Assembly: GCA_002298995.1 (NCBI GenBank)
Contig: DBMO01000072.1
Span: 124,001-188,000, forward strand
Direction of reading: 5' to 3'
Source: Desulfarculales bacterium UBA696
GTDB taxonomy: Bacteria; Desulfobacterota; Syntrophobacteria; Syntrophobacterales; Syntrophobacteraceae
DNA length: 64,000 nucleotides
Made by a program: the position numbers and the translations under genes. The notes under the pieces are model-generated. The model worked only from the letters and a program-made list of their open reading frames with translations, was not told the DNA's origin and searched no databases. Positions 16,393-25,040 of this stretch are shown piece by piece (the stretch's first letter is position 1; each line of letters begins with the position of its first letter).

Positions 16393-17826
16393 CTACGGTG
16401 CGACTATCTGCACGATAGCGGCTTTCCCCGCCCTGTGGTCCACAACTCCAAGATTTATCTTCTTGTGCGACGGCGCCGTCCCGAGAATGGTCGCGAACTG
16501 TTCCAGGCTTTCAATCCGCTCATCTCCGACCTGAAGTATGATATCTCCCGGTTCCATGCGTCCTTTGGCAAAAGGACCCTTGGGGGCGACCTGGGTAACG
16601 ATGACGCCTTTGGCGGAGGGGAGGTGGGCCCGCTTGGCGTCTTTCTCGGTGAGCGCCTTAACAGTTACTCCGAAGCGGTCTTTAATCGACTCGAGAAGGG
16701 CGCGCTCCTGTTCCTGGTCGCTTCCGGTGCTAACCTGGATCTCAAGCCTTTTGCCGTCACGAATGAAGGTGAGCGTCACTTTTTGTGAAATGGGGGCGGT
16801 GGCCACCTGGTTGCGAAAATCGGCCGAATCGAGAATTTCCTTTCGCTCGTATTGAACTATTACATCTCCCCTCTTTATGCCGGCCCTATCAGCTGGACCG
16901 TCCCTGAATACGTTTGCGACGAGCACGCCACGGGTGTTGGGCGAATTGAAGGAGCGGGCAAGCTCGGGTGTGATATCCTGGATCGTCAGGCCCAGCCAGC
17001 CCCGCTCGACCTTGCCCTTCGAGATGATTTCCTTTGCGACGTGCAGGGCCATATTGCTTGGAATGGCGAAACCTATCCCCTCGAAGCCCCCGGACTGCGA
17101 AACTATCGCCGCATTCACCCCGATTACCTCTCCGTTGAGATTGAGAAGCGGTCCGCCGCTGTTTCCGGGATTAATTGCAGCATCGGTCTGAAGGAAATCC
17201 TGGTAGCTGGAAGGGTCTGCAATGCCCCGCCTGTGCATCGCGCTGATAATTCCCTGGGTGACCGTCTGGTCGAGTCCCTGGGGATGACCGATGGCCACCA
17301 CCCACTGACCAATCTCCACCTTGTCCGAGTCACCGAATTTTGCGAACGGAAAGGACTGGCCGTCGATTATGCGGATAACTCCGAGGTCGGTTTTCGAATC
17401 GGTGCCGATGACTTTTACCGTATCTTCCGAATAACGCCGGCCGTCCGACAAAACGACGTTGATCTTGGTCGCGCCGCCAATGACGTGGCTGTTGGTGAGT
17501 ATATATCCCTTCTCATCCATTAGTATTCCGCTTCCCAGACCCTTCACTTCGCGCTCCATCGGCTTCTGGTTCTTGGGAATGCTGAAGAAGTGCCTGAAAA
17601 AGGGATCGTCGGCAAAAGGCAGTAGAGGGTTTACAAACTGCTGTTTTTCGGTGACTTCCACGTGAACCACTGCCGGTATATTTTTCCTGGCGACGTCCTG
17701 AATTGCTGTCACCAGGTTGGTTTCGGCCCCGGCATTCACAACCAGACCCCCGGCGGCAAAAAGAAAGATGACCGTTGCCGCAAACACCCGTCGCCGTGCA
17801 CAATGGAACAAAAGTTGTCTTTTCAC
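16393..17826 (-). CDS. degP: Periplasmic serine protease DegP/HtrA family
   Basis: A 477-residue protease and chaperone of the cell envelope. A signal sequence (VFAATVIFLFAAGGLVV) precedes a trypsin-like domain with catalytic His114 (TNSHVI), Asp147 (SKTDLGV) and Ser223 (NPGNSGGP), then two PDZ domains (about residues 270-360 and 385-470). The Q-linker typical of DegP is short. The start is the GTG at 17826, not the ATG at 17847: a full AAGGAGG lies on the minus strand six bases before the GTG, and starting upstream would put that site inside the gene. It is monocistronic, ending at its own terminator. It probably responds to envelope stress, but I could not identify the promoter with confidence. 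Confidence 0.95.
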   Translation of the reverse strand: MKRQLLFHCARRRVFAATVIFLFAAGGLVVNAGAETNLVTAIQDVARKNIPAVVHVEVTEKQQFVNPLLPFADDPFFRHFFSIPKNQKPMEREVKGLGSGILMDEKGYILTNSHVIGGATKINVVLSDGRRYSEDTVKVIGTDSKTDLGVIRIIDGQSFPFAKFGDSDKVEIGQWVVAIGHPQGLDQTVTQGIISAMHRRGIADPSSYQDFLQTDAAINPGNSGGPLLNLNGEVIGVNAAIVSQSGGFEGIGFAIPSNMALHVAKEIISKGKVERGWLGLTIQDITPELARSFNSPNTRGVLVANVFRDGPADRAGIKRGDVIVQYERKEILDSADFRNQVATAPISQKVTLTFIRDGKRLEIQVSTGSDQEQERALLESIKDRFGVTVKALTEKDAKRAHLPSAKGVIVTQVAPKGPFAKGRMEPGDIILQVGDERIESLEQFATILGTAPSHKKINLGVVDHRAGKAAIVQIVAP

Positions 17827-17832
17827 CAAGAT

Positions 17833-17839
17833 CCTCCTT
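17833..17839 (-). promoter_or_regulatory. Ribosome-binding site fixing the htrA GTG start
   Basis: AAGGAGG on the minus strand, six bases upstream of GTG at 17826. It favours this start over the upstream in-frame ATG at 17847. Confidence 0.85.
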
Positions 17840-18191
17840 GCGGGCATCCGCGACTCCCAAGCTCTCGAGGCCGGCCTGTCGCATGGACCTGTTGCGGGTC
17901 GGTACTGATATAGACGTTTGATCGCCGGTACAGCGTTTGTCGGTACTATAATTACCTGGCCATACAGGTGCTACACCAAGGGGACAAATTAGGACCCTTT
18001 AAAAGGCCGGTCATTATAGAAACCTAGAGATCTTGCGGATTGGAGAAAGCGTTGAAGAAAAGTATCGGTACCCGATTTGCATCTGACGGAGCGTGATTAT
18101 ATTTGGCAAAGTCCACGAAGACCGAATCATTATAGTAGATACCATTGACACCGTTCCGCTTCATTTCTGAATTATTAAAAGGAGACCTGAG
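17840..18191. other. Divergent intergenic region between htrA and the zinc-ribbon gene
   Basis: About 350 bases holding the promoters of two divergent genes. A short inverted repeat ACCTG/CAGGT is seen at 17954-17969. No RNA gene or convincing consensus promoter could be assigned. A TTGGCA box at 18103 and TATAGT at 18131 are spaced too widely to be persuasive. Confidence 0.4.
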
Positions 18192-18374
18192 ATGGCTGAA
18201 CAAAGAACAGAAGAATGCCACTGCGAAAAATGCGGCAACGAAGCCGAGATGACTATCTCCTGCACTAATGTTGAGGTTAAGAGTGCATCCGGCAAGATCG
18301 AGCAAAAGAAAAAGGAGACCCGGACCTGCAAGGTTTGTGGGAACGAAGCCGATATGATTATCGATTTCGATTGA
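18192..18374 (+). CDS. Small two-CxxC zinc-ribbon-like protein, 60 aa
   Basis: A 60-residue protein with two similar halves, each ending in a C-x2-C-x-N-E-A motif: CEKCGNEAEM near residue 11 and CKVCGNEADM near residue 46. An extra Cys-His pair (ECHC) and one more Cys lie between. The pattern suggests one zinc site or two metal-binding knuckles. The family is not recognised. AGGAGA lies about 6 bases before the ATG. A proper terminator follows at 18447, so this is a complete single-gene transcription unit, not a chance frame. It may be a redox- or metal-responsive regulator or a protein partner, but function is unknown. Confidence 0.8.
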   Translation: MAEQRTEECHCEKCGNEAEMTISCTNVEVKSASGKIEQKKKETRTCKVCGNEADMIIDFD

Positions 18375-18446
18375 TCCATCCGGACCGAATGATCCACTCC
18401 GGACGAAAGAAATTTCCCGGATAGAAGCGATTTCCTCGCTTGAGAG

Positions 18447-18490
18447 AAACGGGCTGCCCATCCAAAATGGAGGCGGCCCGTTTATTTTTT
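18447..18490 (+). terminator. Terminator of the zinc-ribbon gene
   Basis: The stem AAACGGGCTGCC/GGCGGCCCGTTT (one wobble pair) spans 18447-18483 and is followed by TATTTTTT. Confidence 0.88.
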
Positions 18491-18582
18491 ATGCACTTGT
18501 GGGTTCGGCGTCTACACGCCGATATCCAAGTTCCTGTAATGATGATTATAATAGCTTTATGGGCACGCTGTCTCCAGCCGTG

Positions 18583-18611
18583 TTGACATCAATCGCGATC
18601 TGGCGTATACT
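18583..18611 (+). promoter_or_regulatory. Sigma-70 promoter of the initiator tRNA
   Basis: TTGACA at 18583-18588, a 17-base spacer, and TATACT at 18606-18611: an almost perfect consensus, 13 bases before the mature tRNA 5' end. Confidence 0.9.
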
Positions 18612-18624
18612 TTCAAATTACTGC

Positions 18625-18698
<74 letters not shown>

Positions 18699-18708
18699 TC
18701 ACAGCAAG

Positions 18709-18744
18709 AGAAATGGGGGCTAATTTTAGCCCCCATTTCTTTTC
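18709..18744 (+). terminator. Terminator of the initiator tRNA
   Basis: A perfect 14-base stem, AGAAATGGGGGCTA/TAGCCCCCATTTCT, with a short T-rich loop, followed by TTTC, 11 bases after the tRNA. Confidence 0.9.
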
Positions 18745-19189
18745 GGTCAATTTAAATCCCCAACATCATCCCCAACAGACTCTTCACAATCCGGCTTTGA
18801 CAGCGGCATGCCGGCGAAGCATTGCACACTCTAAAATGCTCATGTCCGGTGGTTCCATATAGATCAGCCAACATGAAACACACTATCCCACGGCCGGGGG
18901 CAGGAGCAGCCCTTTCCGCCAAAATATCCACCGCCAACGGTGCCAATTGCGATAGTATTTTGAAGAGACAACATTTCGTGACTTTAAGCAAAACTTAATT
19001 ATCTGTTTCTTTTAAATGCGTGCAATTACTTATCAACTGCATGCCATCGGGTAGGGTAACTACCCAATTCATACCCACTGATTTACCCTTGAGTTTCGTA
19101 TTATTGGGTAGTATCAGGAAATGGTCGGTAACATACCTCGTTATATTTCCAGTTATTTAAATCCTAGCTGAACGAACGTGGAGGGGGAA
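18745..19189. other. Interval upstream of the PEP-CTERM gene with inverted repeats
   Basis: No gene is supported in these 445 bases. A leftward 79-codon frame at 18752-18991 shows no motif or ribosome-binding site. A small palindrome GGGTAG-GGTAA-CTACCC lies at 19049-19065. The part CTACCCAAT (19060-19068) recurs as its complement ATTGGGTAG at 19103-19111, a possible operator or leader hairpin for the gene at 19190. Confidence 0.5.
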
Positions 19190-19876
19190 ATGAGAAGAAT
19201 ATTTGAATTGGTGGTCATATTCCTCACAATATTTATGGCGGCCACTTCAGCCAAAGCCACCATTACCCAGTTCTCAGACCGCGCGTCTTTTATCTCATCG
19301 TCTTCGGACCTGACAAATTTGACCTTTGATGGACCCCCAAACAACTCTATTCCATACCCGGATGGGCTAACAGAAGAGGGAGTCAGTTTTAGAATTGAGG
19401 GAAATGGTTATCTCTATGAGATCGGCCCCGGCTATGGCCCGGCATGGTATGACTGGGGTTCCGGCGGTGTTCTAAGTGCCCAAAATTCTTATGAACCTAA
19501 TGACGATGGCGATATAGTGGTAGGTGAGCCTGGCGTAACTCTAAATGCAACTTTGCCAAGCGGAATACGAGCGGTTGGATCGGATTTCATGAGCTTTGCA
19601 CCTTATGGAAGCACATTTCAAATAACCCTTGCAACTGGTGGCGTTTTTACGTTTGAGTTCCAGTCGCTGGACTATCCAAATCGTGCTTTCGCTGGTTTTG
19701 TATCTGATGTAGATATTTCTTCTATACATTTTCAGAACGAGGATGGCCAATTTCTGAATATTGACAATTTCGCTTTTGGAAATGCCAGGTTGCCGGTTCC
19801 CGAACCCTCGGCTTTTCTGCTGCTCGGACTTGGCCTTGCGGGTCTTGGCGCATACAGAATCAGGAGTCGAGCCTAA
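19190..19876 (+). CDS. PEP-CTERM sorting domain exported protein
   Basis: A 228-residue secreted protein. An N-terminal signal peptide (LVVIFLTIFMAATSAKA) is followed by a beta-rich body of about 170 residues with TNLTFDGPP and GVSFRIEG segments. It ends in a classic PEP-CTERM anchor: VPEPSAFLLL, a glycine/leucine-rich helix, and a basic tail RIRSRA. Such proteins are cleaved and handled by exosortase (EpsH/XrtA type) and are usually linked to exopolysaccharide or biofilm. No exosortase gene lies in the window. The ATG at 19190 is chosen over a GTG at 19178 because GGAGGGG sits directly before it. The unit ends at its own terminator. Confidence 0.93.
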   Translation: MRRIFELVVIFLTIFMAATSAKATITQFSDRASFISSSSDLTNLTFDGPPNNSIPYPDGLTEEGVSFRIEGNGYLYEIGPGYGPAWYDWGSGGVLSAQNSYEPNDDGDIVVGEPGVTLNATLPSGIRAVGSDFMSFAPYGSTFQITLATGGVFTFEFQSLDYPNRAFAGFVSDVDISSIHFQNEDGQFLNIDNFAFGNARLPVPEPSAFLLLGLGLAGLGAYRIRSRA

Positions 19877-19910
19877 ATTCGCGGTAGTGTCTGAAAGCTC
19901 TACAACTCTT

Positions 19911-19946
19911 AGGCAGGGCCACAAATCGGTCCTGCCTTTTTCTTTT
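19911..19946 (+). terminator. Terminator of the PEP-CTERM gene
   Basis: AGGCAGGGCC/GGTCCTGCCT with one wobble pair (19911-19937), then TTTTCTTTT. Confidence 0.9.
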
Positions 19947-20402
19947 GGTGCTCTCGAATCTCGGTAAATTCCCTCCGATCTTTTCCGGGAATGGGCTTGC
20001 TCTGATTTTCCTGTCTAAATTCCATCCTTCACATGCGGTTAGCACCCCGACGATCTTGAACACGGATTGACCGGCGGCCCGGAATCAATTCAGGGGGCGG
20101 AGCGGAAGAGGTATTAGTGACAGCCTTCGGTTAAATACCACTTGACTATGCCCCGGTCAGCCTGCTGACAATATCCTCTAAGAGAGATGAACCTAATAAA
20201 GCCCGTCATTCAAAACAGCGATATCAGATTGTCATAAGCAATGAAATTTGTTCCATCAGATATTATGTTTACAGGGTGACAAGCTTCCCGGGTTGGGCAC
20301 ATTCCGCCACGTTCGGTACCGCGGCACGGCCTTCTTTGATATCACGCAAATTGTGTGAAGCGAGCCTCTCTGGATGAGATTGTCCGCATCCGAAAGGGAC
20401 AC
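19947..20402. other. Interval upstream of the broken histidine kinase
   Basis: About 455 bases without a recognisable gene, RNA or repeat. It is more AT-rich towards the kinase. No clear promoter could be picked. Confidence 0.4.
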
Positions 20403-21800
20403 ATGGAAGATATCCAGCAACACGAACGAACTCAGGTCGAGTTGCTAAAACAGGCTCTGAAATTAGCCCCTGTTGCTGTTTTTGCAACTCTCCTGAACTC
20501 AACCATTCTTGTTGTGGTCTTGTGGCAAGTCACTTCACACAAATCATTGATCATTTGGCTTGTGATTACTTTTGGGCTTGCGGTTCAGCGTTTCTTGTTT
20601 TTGTACAGGTATAGGGGAGCGGCTCTCCAATCCCATGAAGCTGCGCAGGTTGCTAGAAAATTTGTGGTCTCCATCGGTTTAGCCGGCATAACCTGGGGTT
20701 ACGTTGGATTTTTCCTATTCCCCTTGGATTCACCTACACACCAAACCCTCATTGTCTTTGTCCTTTGCGGGATGGTGGCTGGTGCCGCGGAAACATTTTC
20801 TCCCCTGTTTCCGGCATTTATAGCGTTTGTGCTGTCAGCACTGGTTCCATTATTTATTCGTTTCGTTACCATTGGAGAGGCCGTTTACTATGCAATGAGC
20901 GTCATGACGCTTCTGTATATAGCTCTTACATTAATCATAGCAAAGCGTATAAATGTCACAAGCAATAGATTGGTCGAACTTAAAGAACATTTCTCCCGGA
21001 TGGTGGAGGAACGTACAGCCTCCAACGCAAAGCTTCAGGAACGAACTGCTGAACTGAGTGTTTCCAATAAGGCGCTCCGGGAATATGCCGAGAGGCTTGA
21101 AAAGCTTAACTAAGAGTTGCAGGATTTTGCGTTTGTTGCCTCTCACGACTTGCAGGAGCCGTTGAGAAAAATCCAGGCTTTCTGTGACATGACTAAAATA
21201 AGATGTTCACAAAGTCTCGACAGCGCCGGACACGAATACCTGAGCGTGGTCATTAATTCGGCATCACGCATGCGGCAACTACTGAACGACTTGCTTGAGT
21301 TTTCGCGGGTGGCTTCGATATCCGAGCCATTCAAAGCAATAGATCCCCAAAGGATCGCGCGGGAAGCAGCAGACATTTTTGAAGATATTATTGAGAAAAC
21401 AGGCGGACTGATCGAAATCAAAAACATGCCTGCCATAGAAGCCGATGAAACCCAGATTCGGCGCCTGTTTCAAAACCTGATCGGTAATGCGCTCAAGTTC
21501 CGGCGCGATGAGCCACCCAGAATTTCAATTTACGCCAGGCAGGAGGAGCAGGGGATTTGCAAAATCTTTGTAAAGGACAATGGCATTGGATTCGACACGC
21601 AGTTTGCCGAACGCATTTTCAAGCCTTTCCAGAGATTGCATACGCGCGGTGAGTATGAAGGCACCGGAATGGGGCTTACGATATGCCGGAAAATAGCTGA
21701 GCGTCACGGGGGAACTATCAGCGCGGAGAGCGAACCGGGGAAGGGCTCGATATTTATAGTCAGTCTGCCCGTAAAACAAGGCCGTGGGGAGGACGTGTAA
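20403..21800 (+). pseudogene. Membrane sensor histidine kinase interrupted by an in-frame TAA
   Basis: Two abutting frames are one gene. The first (to 21113) encodes about six membrane helices and a coiled-coil linker ending EYAERLEKLN. A single TAA at 21111-21113 is followed in the same frame by ELQDFAFVASHDLQEP, the usual continuation of this kinase type. The second part has the phosphorylatable His in ASHDLQEP (codon 21144-21146) and the ATPase boxes NLIGNALKF, DNGIGFD and GTGMGLTICRKI. One base change would restore a roughly 465-residue kinase. A TTG at 21117 could permit translational restart of a soluble kinase core. No response regulator lies alongside. It could also be a sequencing error. 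A GTG at 20355 is an alternative start. Confidence 0.85.
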
Positions 21801-22053
21801 GTTCTGTTGCCGCCTCGACGGCATGCAGCGGCAATACACAGGTCAGTCCATTTTGAATACGGATTTAAAATGATGATTTAAGGTGTGGCTGGGGTTCGTC
21901 CTATCGCCTGTGTACAAACAATTATACCTCTCTTAAAAACCCGTCATGTTGGAAGAACGGCCCTCAGGGAGAAATTAGTTGACTTGATACTTTTGCTCCT
22001 GTTACGGTTTCCGAAATTCCCATCCTGGCAACATTTGTAATTTGGAGTATGAA

Positions 22054-22665
22054 ATGCGTGTTTTTATTGGTCTTCTGGTTGGTGCGTGTCTAGTCCTGGG
22101 CACTACCATTCCGGCAATGGCTGCAAGCGAGGAGGCCATGAAGCTTCGAAAAGCCGATTCGCTTCGCGAATTTACCCCGCCTCAATCATTCCTGAACGGT
22201 AATTTCGTTGCTGACGAGATGGACCCGGCTTTCATTTTTGGCAAGATTTCTGATTTTGTAAAATCCCGCCCCTGCTCGACCGCATGGCTAATCGAGGAGC
22301 GTGAAAAAGCGAGGCTGGAATCGCTCGACAAGCAGTCGGGGCCTGGTGAATACACTCTCTATCTTGAACAGGACTGCGGTGGAAAGGTTGTCCACTACGT
22401 TTTCGTGGACAGGTCGCAGGCCAACACTGCCCAGTGGCTCGAGTGGCGGAAGCTGTTTCACAAGAGCAAGGCCGAGCCTGAATTCGGAGCCGCAAAGGAG
22501 GGCCTGGACAAAGCAACGAGGGACGGTTTTCCCGTCGATGCCGAGCTGCGATTCGTTGATGCCTCGGGAAATCTTGAATTGAAAAAACCCGAAGAAACCT
22601 TGACGGGGGAACTGAAAGTTAAGCCGATTTACGACATAAAACAGGGCAAAGCCCTTGGGCGTTAG
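22054..22665 (+). CDS. Exported hypothetical protein, 203 aa
   Basis: Unrecognised family. A clear signal peptide (MRVFIGLLVGACLVLG, cleavage likely after AMAA) is followed by a helical region and a soluble domain. Notable are YTLYLEQDCGGKVVHYVFVDRS (about residues 108-129, with one Cys) and a later VDAELRFVDASGNLELKKPEET. Two cysteines in the mature part (RPCSTAW and QDCGG) could form a disulfide. The ATG at 22054 is preferred over the TTG at 22042 because TTGGAG lies at 22042-22047. It precedes the Tat-exported aldo/keto reductase by 92 bases in the same direction, so the pair may act together in the periplasm. Confidence 0.75.
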   Translation: MRVFIGLLVGACLVLGTTIPAMAASEEAMKLRKADSLREFTPPQSFLNGNFVADEMDPAFIFGKISDFVKSRPCSTAWLIEEREKARLESLDKQSGPGEYTLYLEQDCGGKVVHYVFVDRSQANTAQWLEWRKLFHKSKAEPEFGAAKEGLDKATRDGFPVDAELRFVDASGNLELKKPEETLTGELKVKPIYDIKQGKALGR

Positions 22666-22757
22666 CACCGATGAAACGCGGAACGCGGCGGCATGTGCGG
22701 GCTTGTCGAGTATTTTGCACTTGCTGAATATCGCGCTATAAATCAAGGAGCAGCAAA

Positions 22758-23975
22758 ATGTCAGAGAAGAAGGATGGCCTTACACGCCGCGACTTCATAA
22801 AGACAGTTGGTCTTGGCGGGCTGGCGGCAACCGGTATGGACTCGGCCATGGCAATCTCGGCCTCCGCTCAGAGCGTGGAAAAGACTGCCTCCATGCCCAG
22901 GCGCAAGCTCGGCAAGACTGGTGTGGAGCTGTCTATCCTGACGTTGGGCGGGATGTTCGATACCGTGAACAATCAGCTACTGATTCGCCAGGCTTTCAAC
23001 TGGGGGGTAAACTGCTTCGATACCGCCGAGGCTTACGGAAATGGGCTTAGCGAAGAAGGGTTCGGCCGCTTTTTTGCCAAAAATCCAGAAGCCCGCAAGG
23101 AGATTTTTCTCATAACAAAGCTCAAGGCCTCGACGCCCGACCGCCTAAGCGAGGGCCTCGACAAATGCTTAAAGCGCCTGAATACCGATTACGTGGACCT
23201 GTTTTTCATCCACGGCATAGGCGATCTTAAAGAGATCGATTTGCCCATGCGCGACTGGGCCGCCCGGATGAAATCATCCGGCAAGATGAAATTTTTCGGC
23301 TTCAGCTGCCATTCCAATATGGAAGACTGCCTACTTGCTTCCTCCAAAACTGACTGGGTGGATGTGGCCATGTTGGCCTTCAATTTCCGTCTGATGCATA
23401 CCCCCAAGATGAAAGATGCGGTGAATGCCTGCTCGGATGCCGGCATTGGCCTTATTGCCATGAAGACTCAGGGGGGCGGTCCGGTGAAGGCCGAAAGTGA
23501 GGCTGAAGCCGCTCTGATTGGAAAGCTCATGGAACGCGGGTTCAATGATAAGCAGGCAAAGCTTAAGGCGGTGTGGGAAGATCCAAAAATCGCGAGCATC
23601 TGTTCTCAGATGCCAAATCTATACATCCTCTCCGCTAACGTGGCCGCGGCAAAAGACCTTACCAGGCTAAGCGGCTCGGAGCTGCGCCACCTCGAAAACT
23701 TCGCCTGCCAGACCCGCGCAAGCTATTGCGCGGGGTGCGGCAACATCTGCGCCGAGGCGCTCGGCGGCGTTATCCCTGTAAATGATGTGCTGCGCTGCCT
23801 CATGTACTACCGCGAATATGGGGAAAGAGATCTCGCGCGGGAATTGTTCGCGGCATTCCCGGGCGAGGTGCGTGATCGAATCTGCGAGACGGACTATACG
23901 ATTGCCGAGCGCACCTGCCCTCAAGGCTTGAACATAGCAAAACTCATGAAGGATGCTTCACGGCTGCTGGGATAA
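22758..23975 (+). CDS. Tat-exported aldo/keto reductase with C-terminal cysteine cluster
   Basis: A 405-residue aldo/keto reductase. The N-terminus carries a twin-arginine signal (TRRDFIK, then GLGGLAATGM). The barrel starts at RKLGKTGVELSILTLGG; the catalytic Tyr lies in FDTAEAYGNG, with Lys in LITKLKAS and His in DLFFIHGIGD. The last 80 residues hold CAGCGNIC and, later, TCPQGLNI, the arrangement seen in the ferredoxin-like extension of 4Fe-4S aldo/keto reductases. AAGGAG precedes the ATG. A Tat signal on a nicotinamide-type reductase suggests cofactor loading before export, or another electron donor in the periplasm. The substrate is unknown. Confidence 0.88.
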   Translation: MSEKKDGLTRRDFIKTVGLGGLAATGMDSAMAISASAQSVEKTASMPRRKLGKTGVELSILTLGGMFDTVNNQLLIRQAFNWGVNCFDTAEAYGNGLSEEGFGRFFAKNPEARKEIFLITKLKASTPDRLSEGLDKCLKRLNTDYVDLFFIHGIGDLKEIDLPMRDWAARMKSSGKMKFFGFSCHSNMEDCLLASSKTDWVDVAMLAFNFRLMHTPKMKDAVNACSDAGIGLIAMKTQGGGPVKAESEAEAALIGKLMERGFNDKQAKLKAVWEDPKIASICSQMPNLYILSANVAAAKDLTRLSGSELRHLENFACQTRASYCAGCGNICAEALGGVIPVNDVLRCLMYYREYGERDLARELFAAFPGEVRDRICETDYTIAERTCPQGLNIAKLMKDASRLLG

Positions 23976-24239
23976 ATTGGGAATCGCGCCTGGTAGGCAT
24001 GGATCTTTAGGCCGCTGTTGTCCGAATGGGGAATTCCGCGAAGCTACAAGCTATGGAACGTATGGGGATAGAAGGGTATCCCGCATTTATAGCCGGGCTG
24101 CCCAGTGCTTGGAACCCCGAGGACTCATTCAGCGATAACACCGCATCGTGCCCGGCATAGCTGTCAAGAAGTTCGGATCTGACGGCTTGGTGCGGGCACA
24201 ATCGTTCCAGAACACACGCGAGCCGACCTGACTTTTGAG

Positions 24240-25040
24240 CTATTTGATGCCGGATATAAAAATCTCCTTAAAAAACATCTGCATGTCCGCCCATGAGCGC
24301 ATGTCGGCTGCCTTGTTATAGGACAGGCCGGGTAAATTGTGCTTGTCCGCGTCGGGATTGGTGAAACTGTGCTCGGCTCCGCCGTTTATTATGAGTCGCC
24401 AGTCCAGATTTGTTCTGTTCATCGCCTCGATGTATTCCTTGACCTTGTCCGAAGTTACCATGTGATCGGAGGACCCGTGTTCGATCAGGAATTTTACTTT
24501 TACTCGCTCTGCCTGTTCATCCGGCGGACTCACCAATGAGCCGTGAAAGCTGACCACTCCTTTGACGGGAGCCCCGGAGAAAGCCAACTGCTGGACGGTG
24601 GATCCGCCAAAACAGAATCCGATGGCGGCTATTCGGGCCGGGTCGGTATTGGGATCTTTCTTCAAAACCTCAAGGCCGGCCTTCGCGCGGTCCCGCCAAG
24701 TTTCGATATTACTCATCACCTCTTTTGACCATTCGCCGGCCTCTTTTGGATGTTGAGTAACCTTGCCTTTCCCGTAAATGTCCGCGGCAAAAGCAACGAA
24801 TCCCAGCTGGGCGAGCATATCGGCCCGCCTCTTGATGTATTCGTTCAGGCCCCACCATTCATGAATGACCAGCACTCCGGGCCTCTTGCCCTGGATGGAA
24901 TCGTCATAGGCCAGATAGCCATTGAGTTCCGCATCGCCCTGATGATACGAAACGCTCTTCGATACCAGCCTGGCATCGGCATTTACTGCCGTCAGGCCAA
25001 GCAATGCAATCGCGATCAACAGTGAACCAAGAATTTTCAT
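24240..25040 (-). CDS. Secreted dienelactone hydrolase family protein
   Basis: A 266-residue alpha/beta hydrolase of the dienelactone hydrolase family. A signal peptide (LLIAIALLGLTAVNADA) is followed by the typical GKRPGVLVIHEWWGLNEYI block. The nucleophile is Cys143 in GFCFGG, the family's cysteine in place of the usual serine. The acid lies in HGSSDHMVT and the base in AEHSFTNP. Classical members open cyclic enol-lactones. Exported homologues act on unknown esters or lactones. It is an isolated leftward gene convergent with the aldo/keto reductase. Confidence 0.9.
   Translation of the reverse strand: MKILGSLLIAIALLGLTAVNADARLVSKSVSYHQGDAELNGYLAYDDSIQGKRPGVLVIHEWWGLNEYIKRRADMLAQLGFVAFAADIYGKGKVTQHPKEAGEWSKEVMSNIETWRDRAKAGLEVLKKDPNTDPARIAAIGFCFGGSTVQQLAFSGAPVKGVVSFHGSLVSPPDEQAERVKVKFLIEHGSSDHMVTSDKVKEYIEAMNRTNLDWRLIINGGAEHSFTNPDADKHNLPGLSYNKAADMRSWADMQMFFKEIFISGIK

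Noticed and set aside
18752..18991. Leftward 79-codon frame beside the initiator tRNA, considered as an integrase remnant
   Set aside because: No tyrosine-recombinase motif and no duplicated tRNA end (attachment site) could be found.
21111..21113. Stop codon in the kinase considered as a selenocysteine codon because SelB is present
   Set aside because: The codon is TAA. SelB decodes only UGA, so recoding by this route is excluded.
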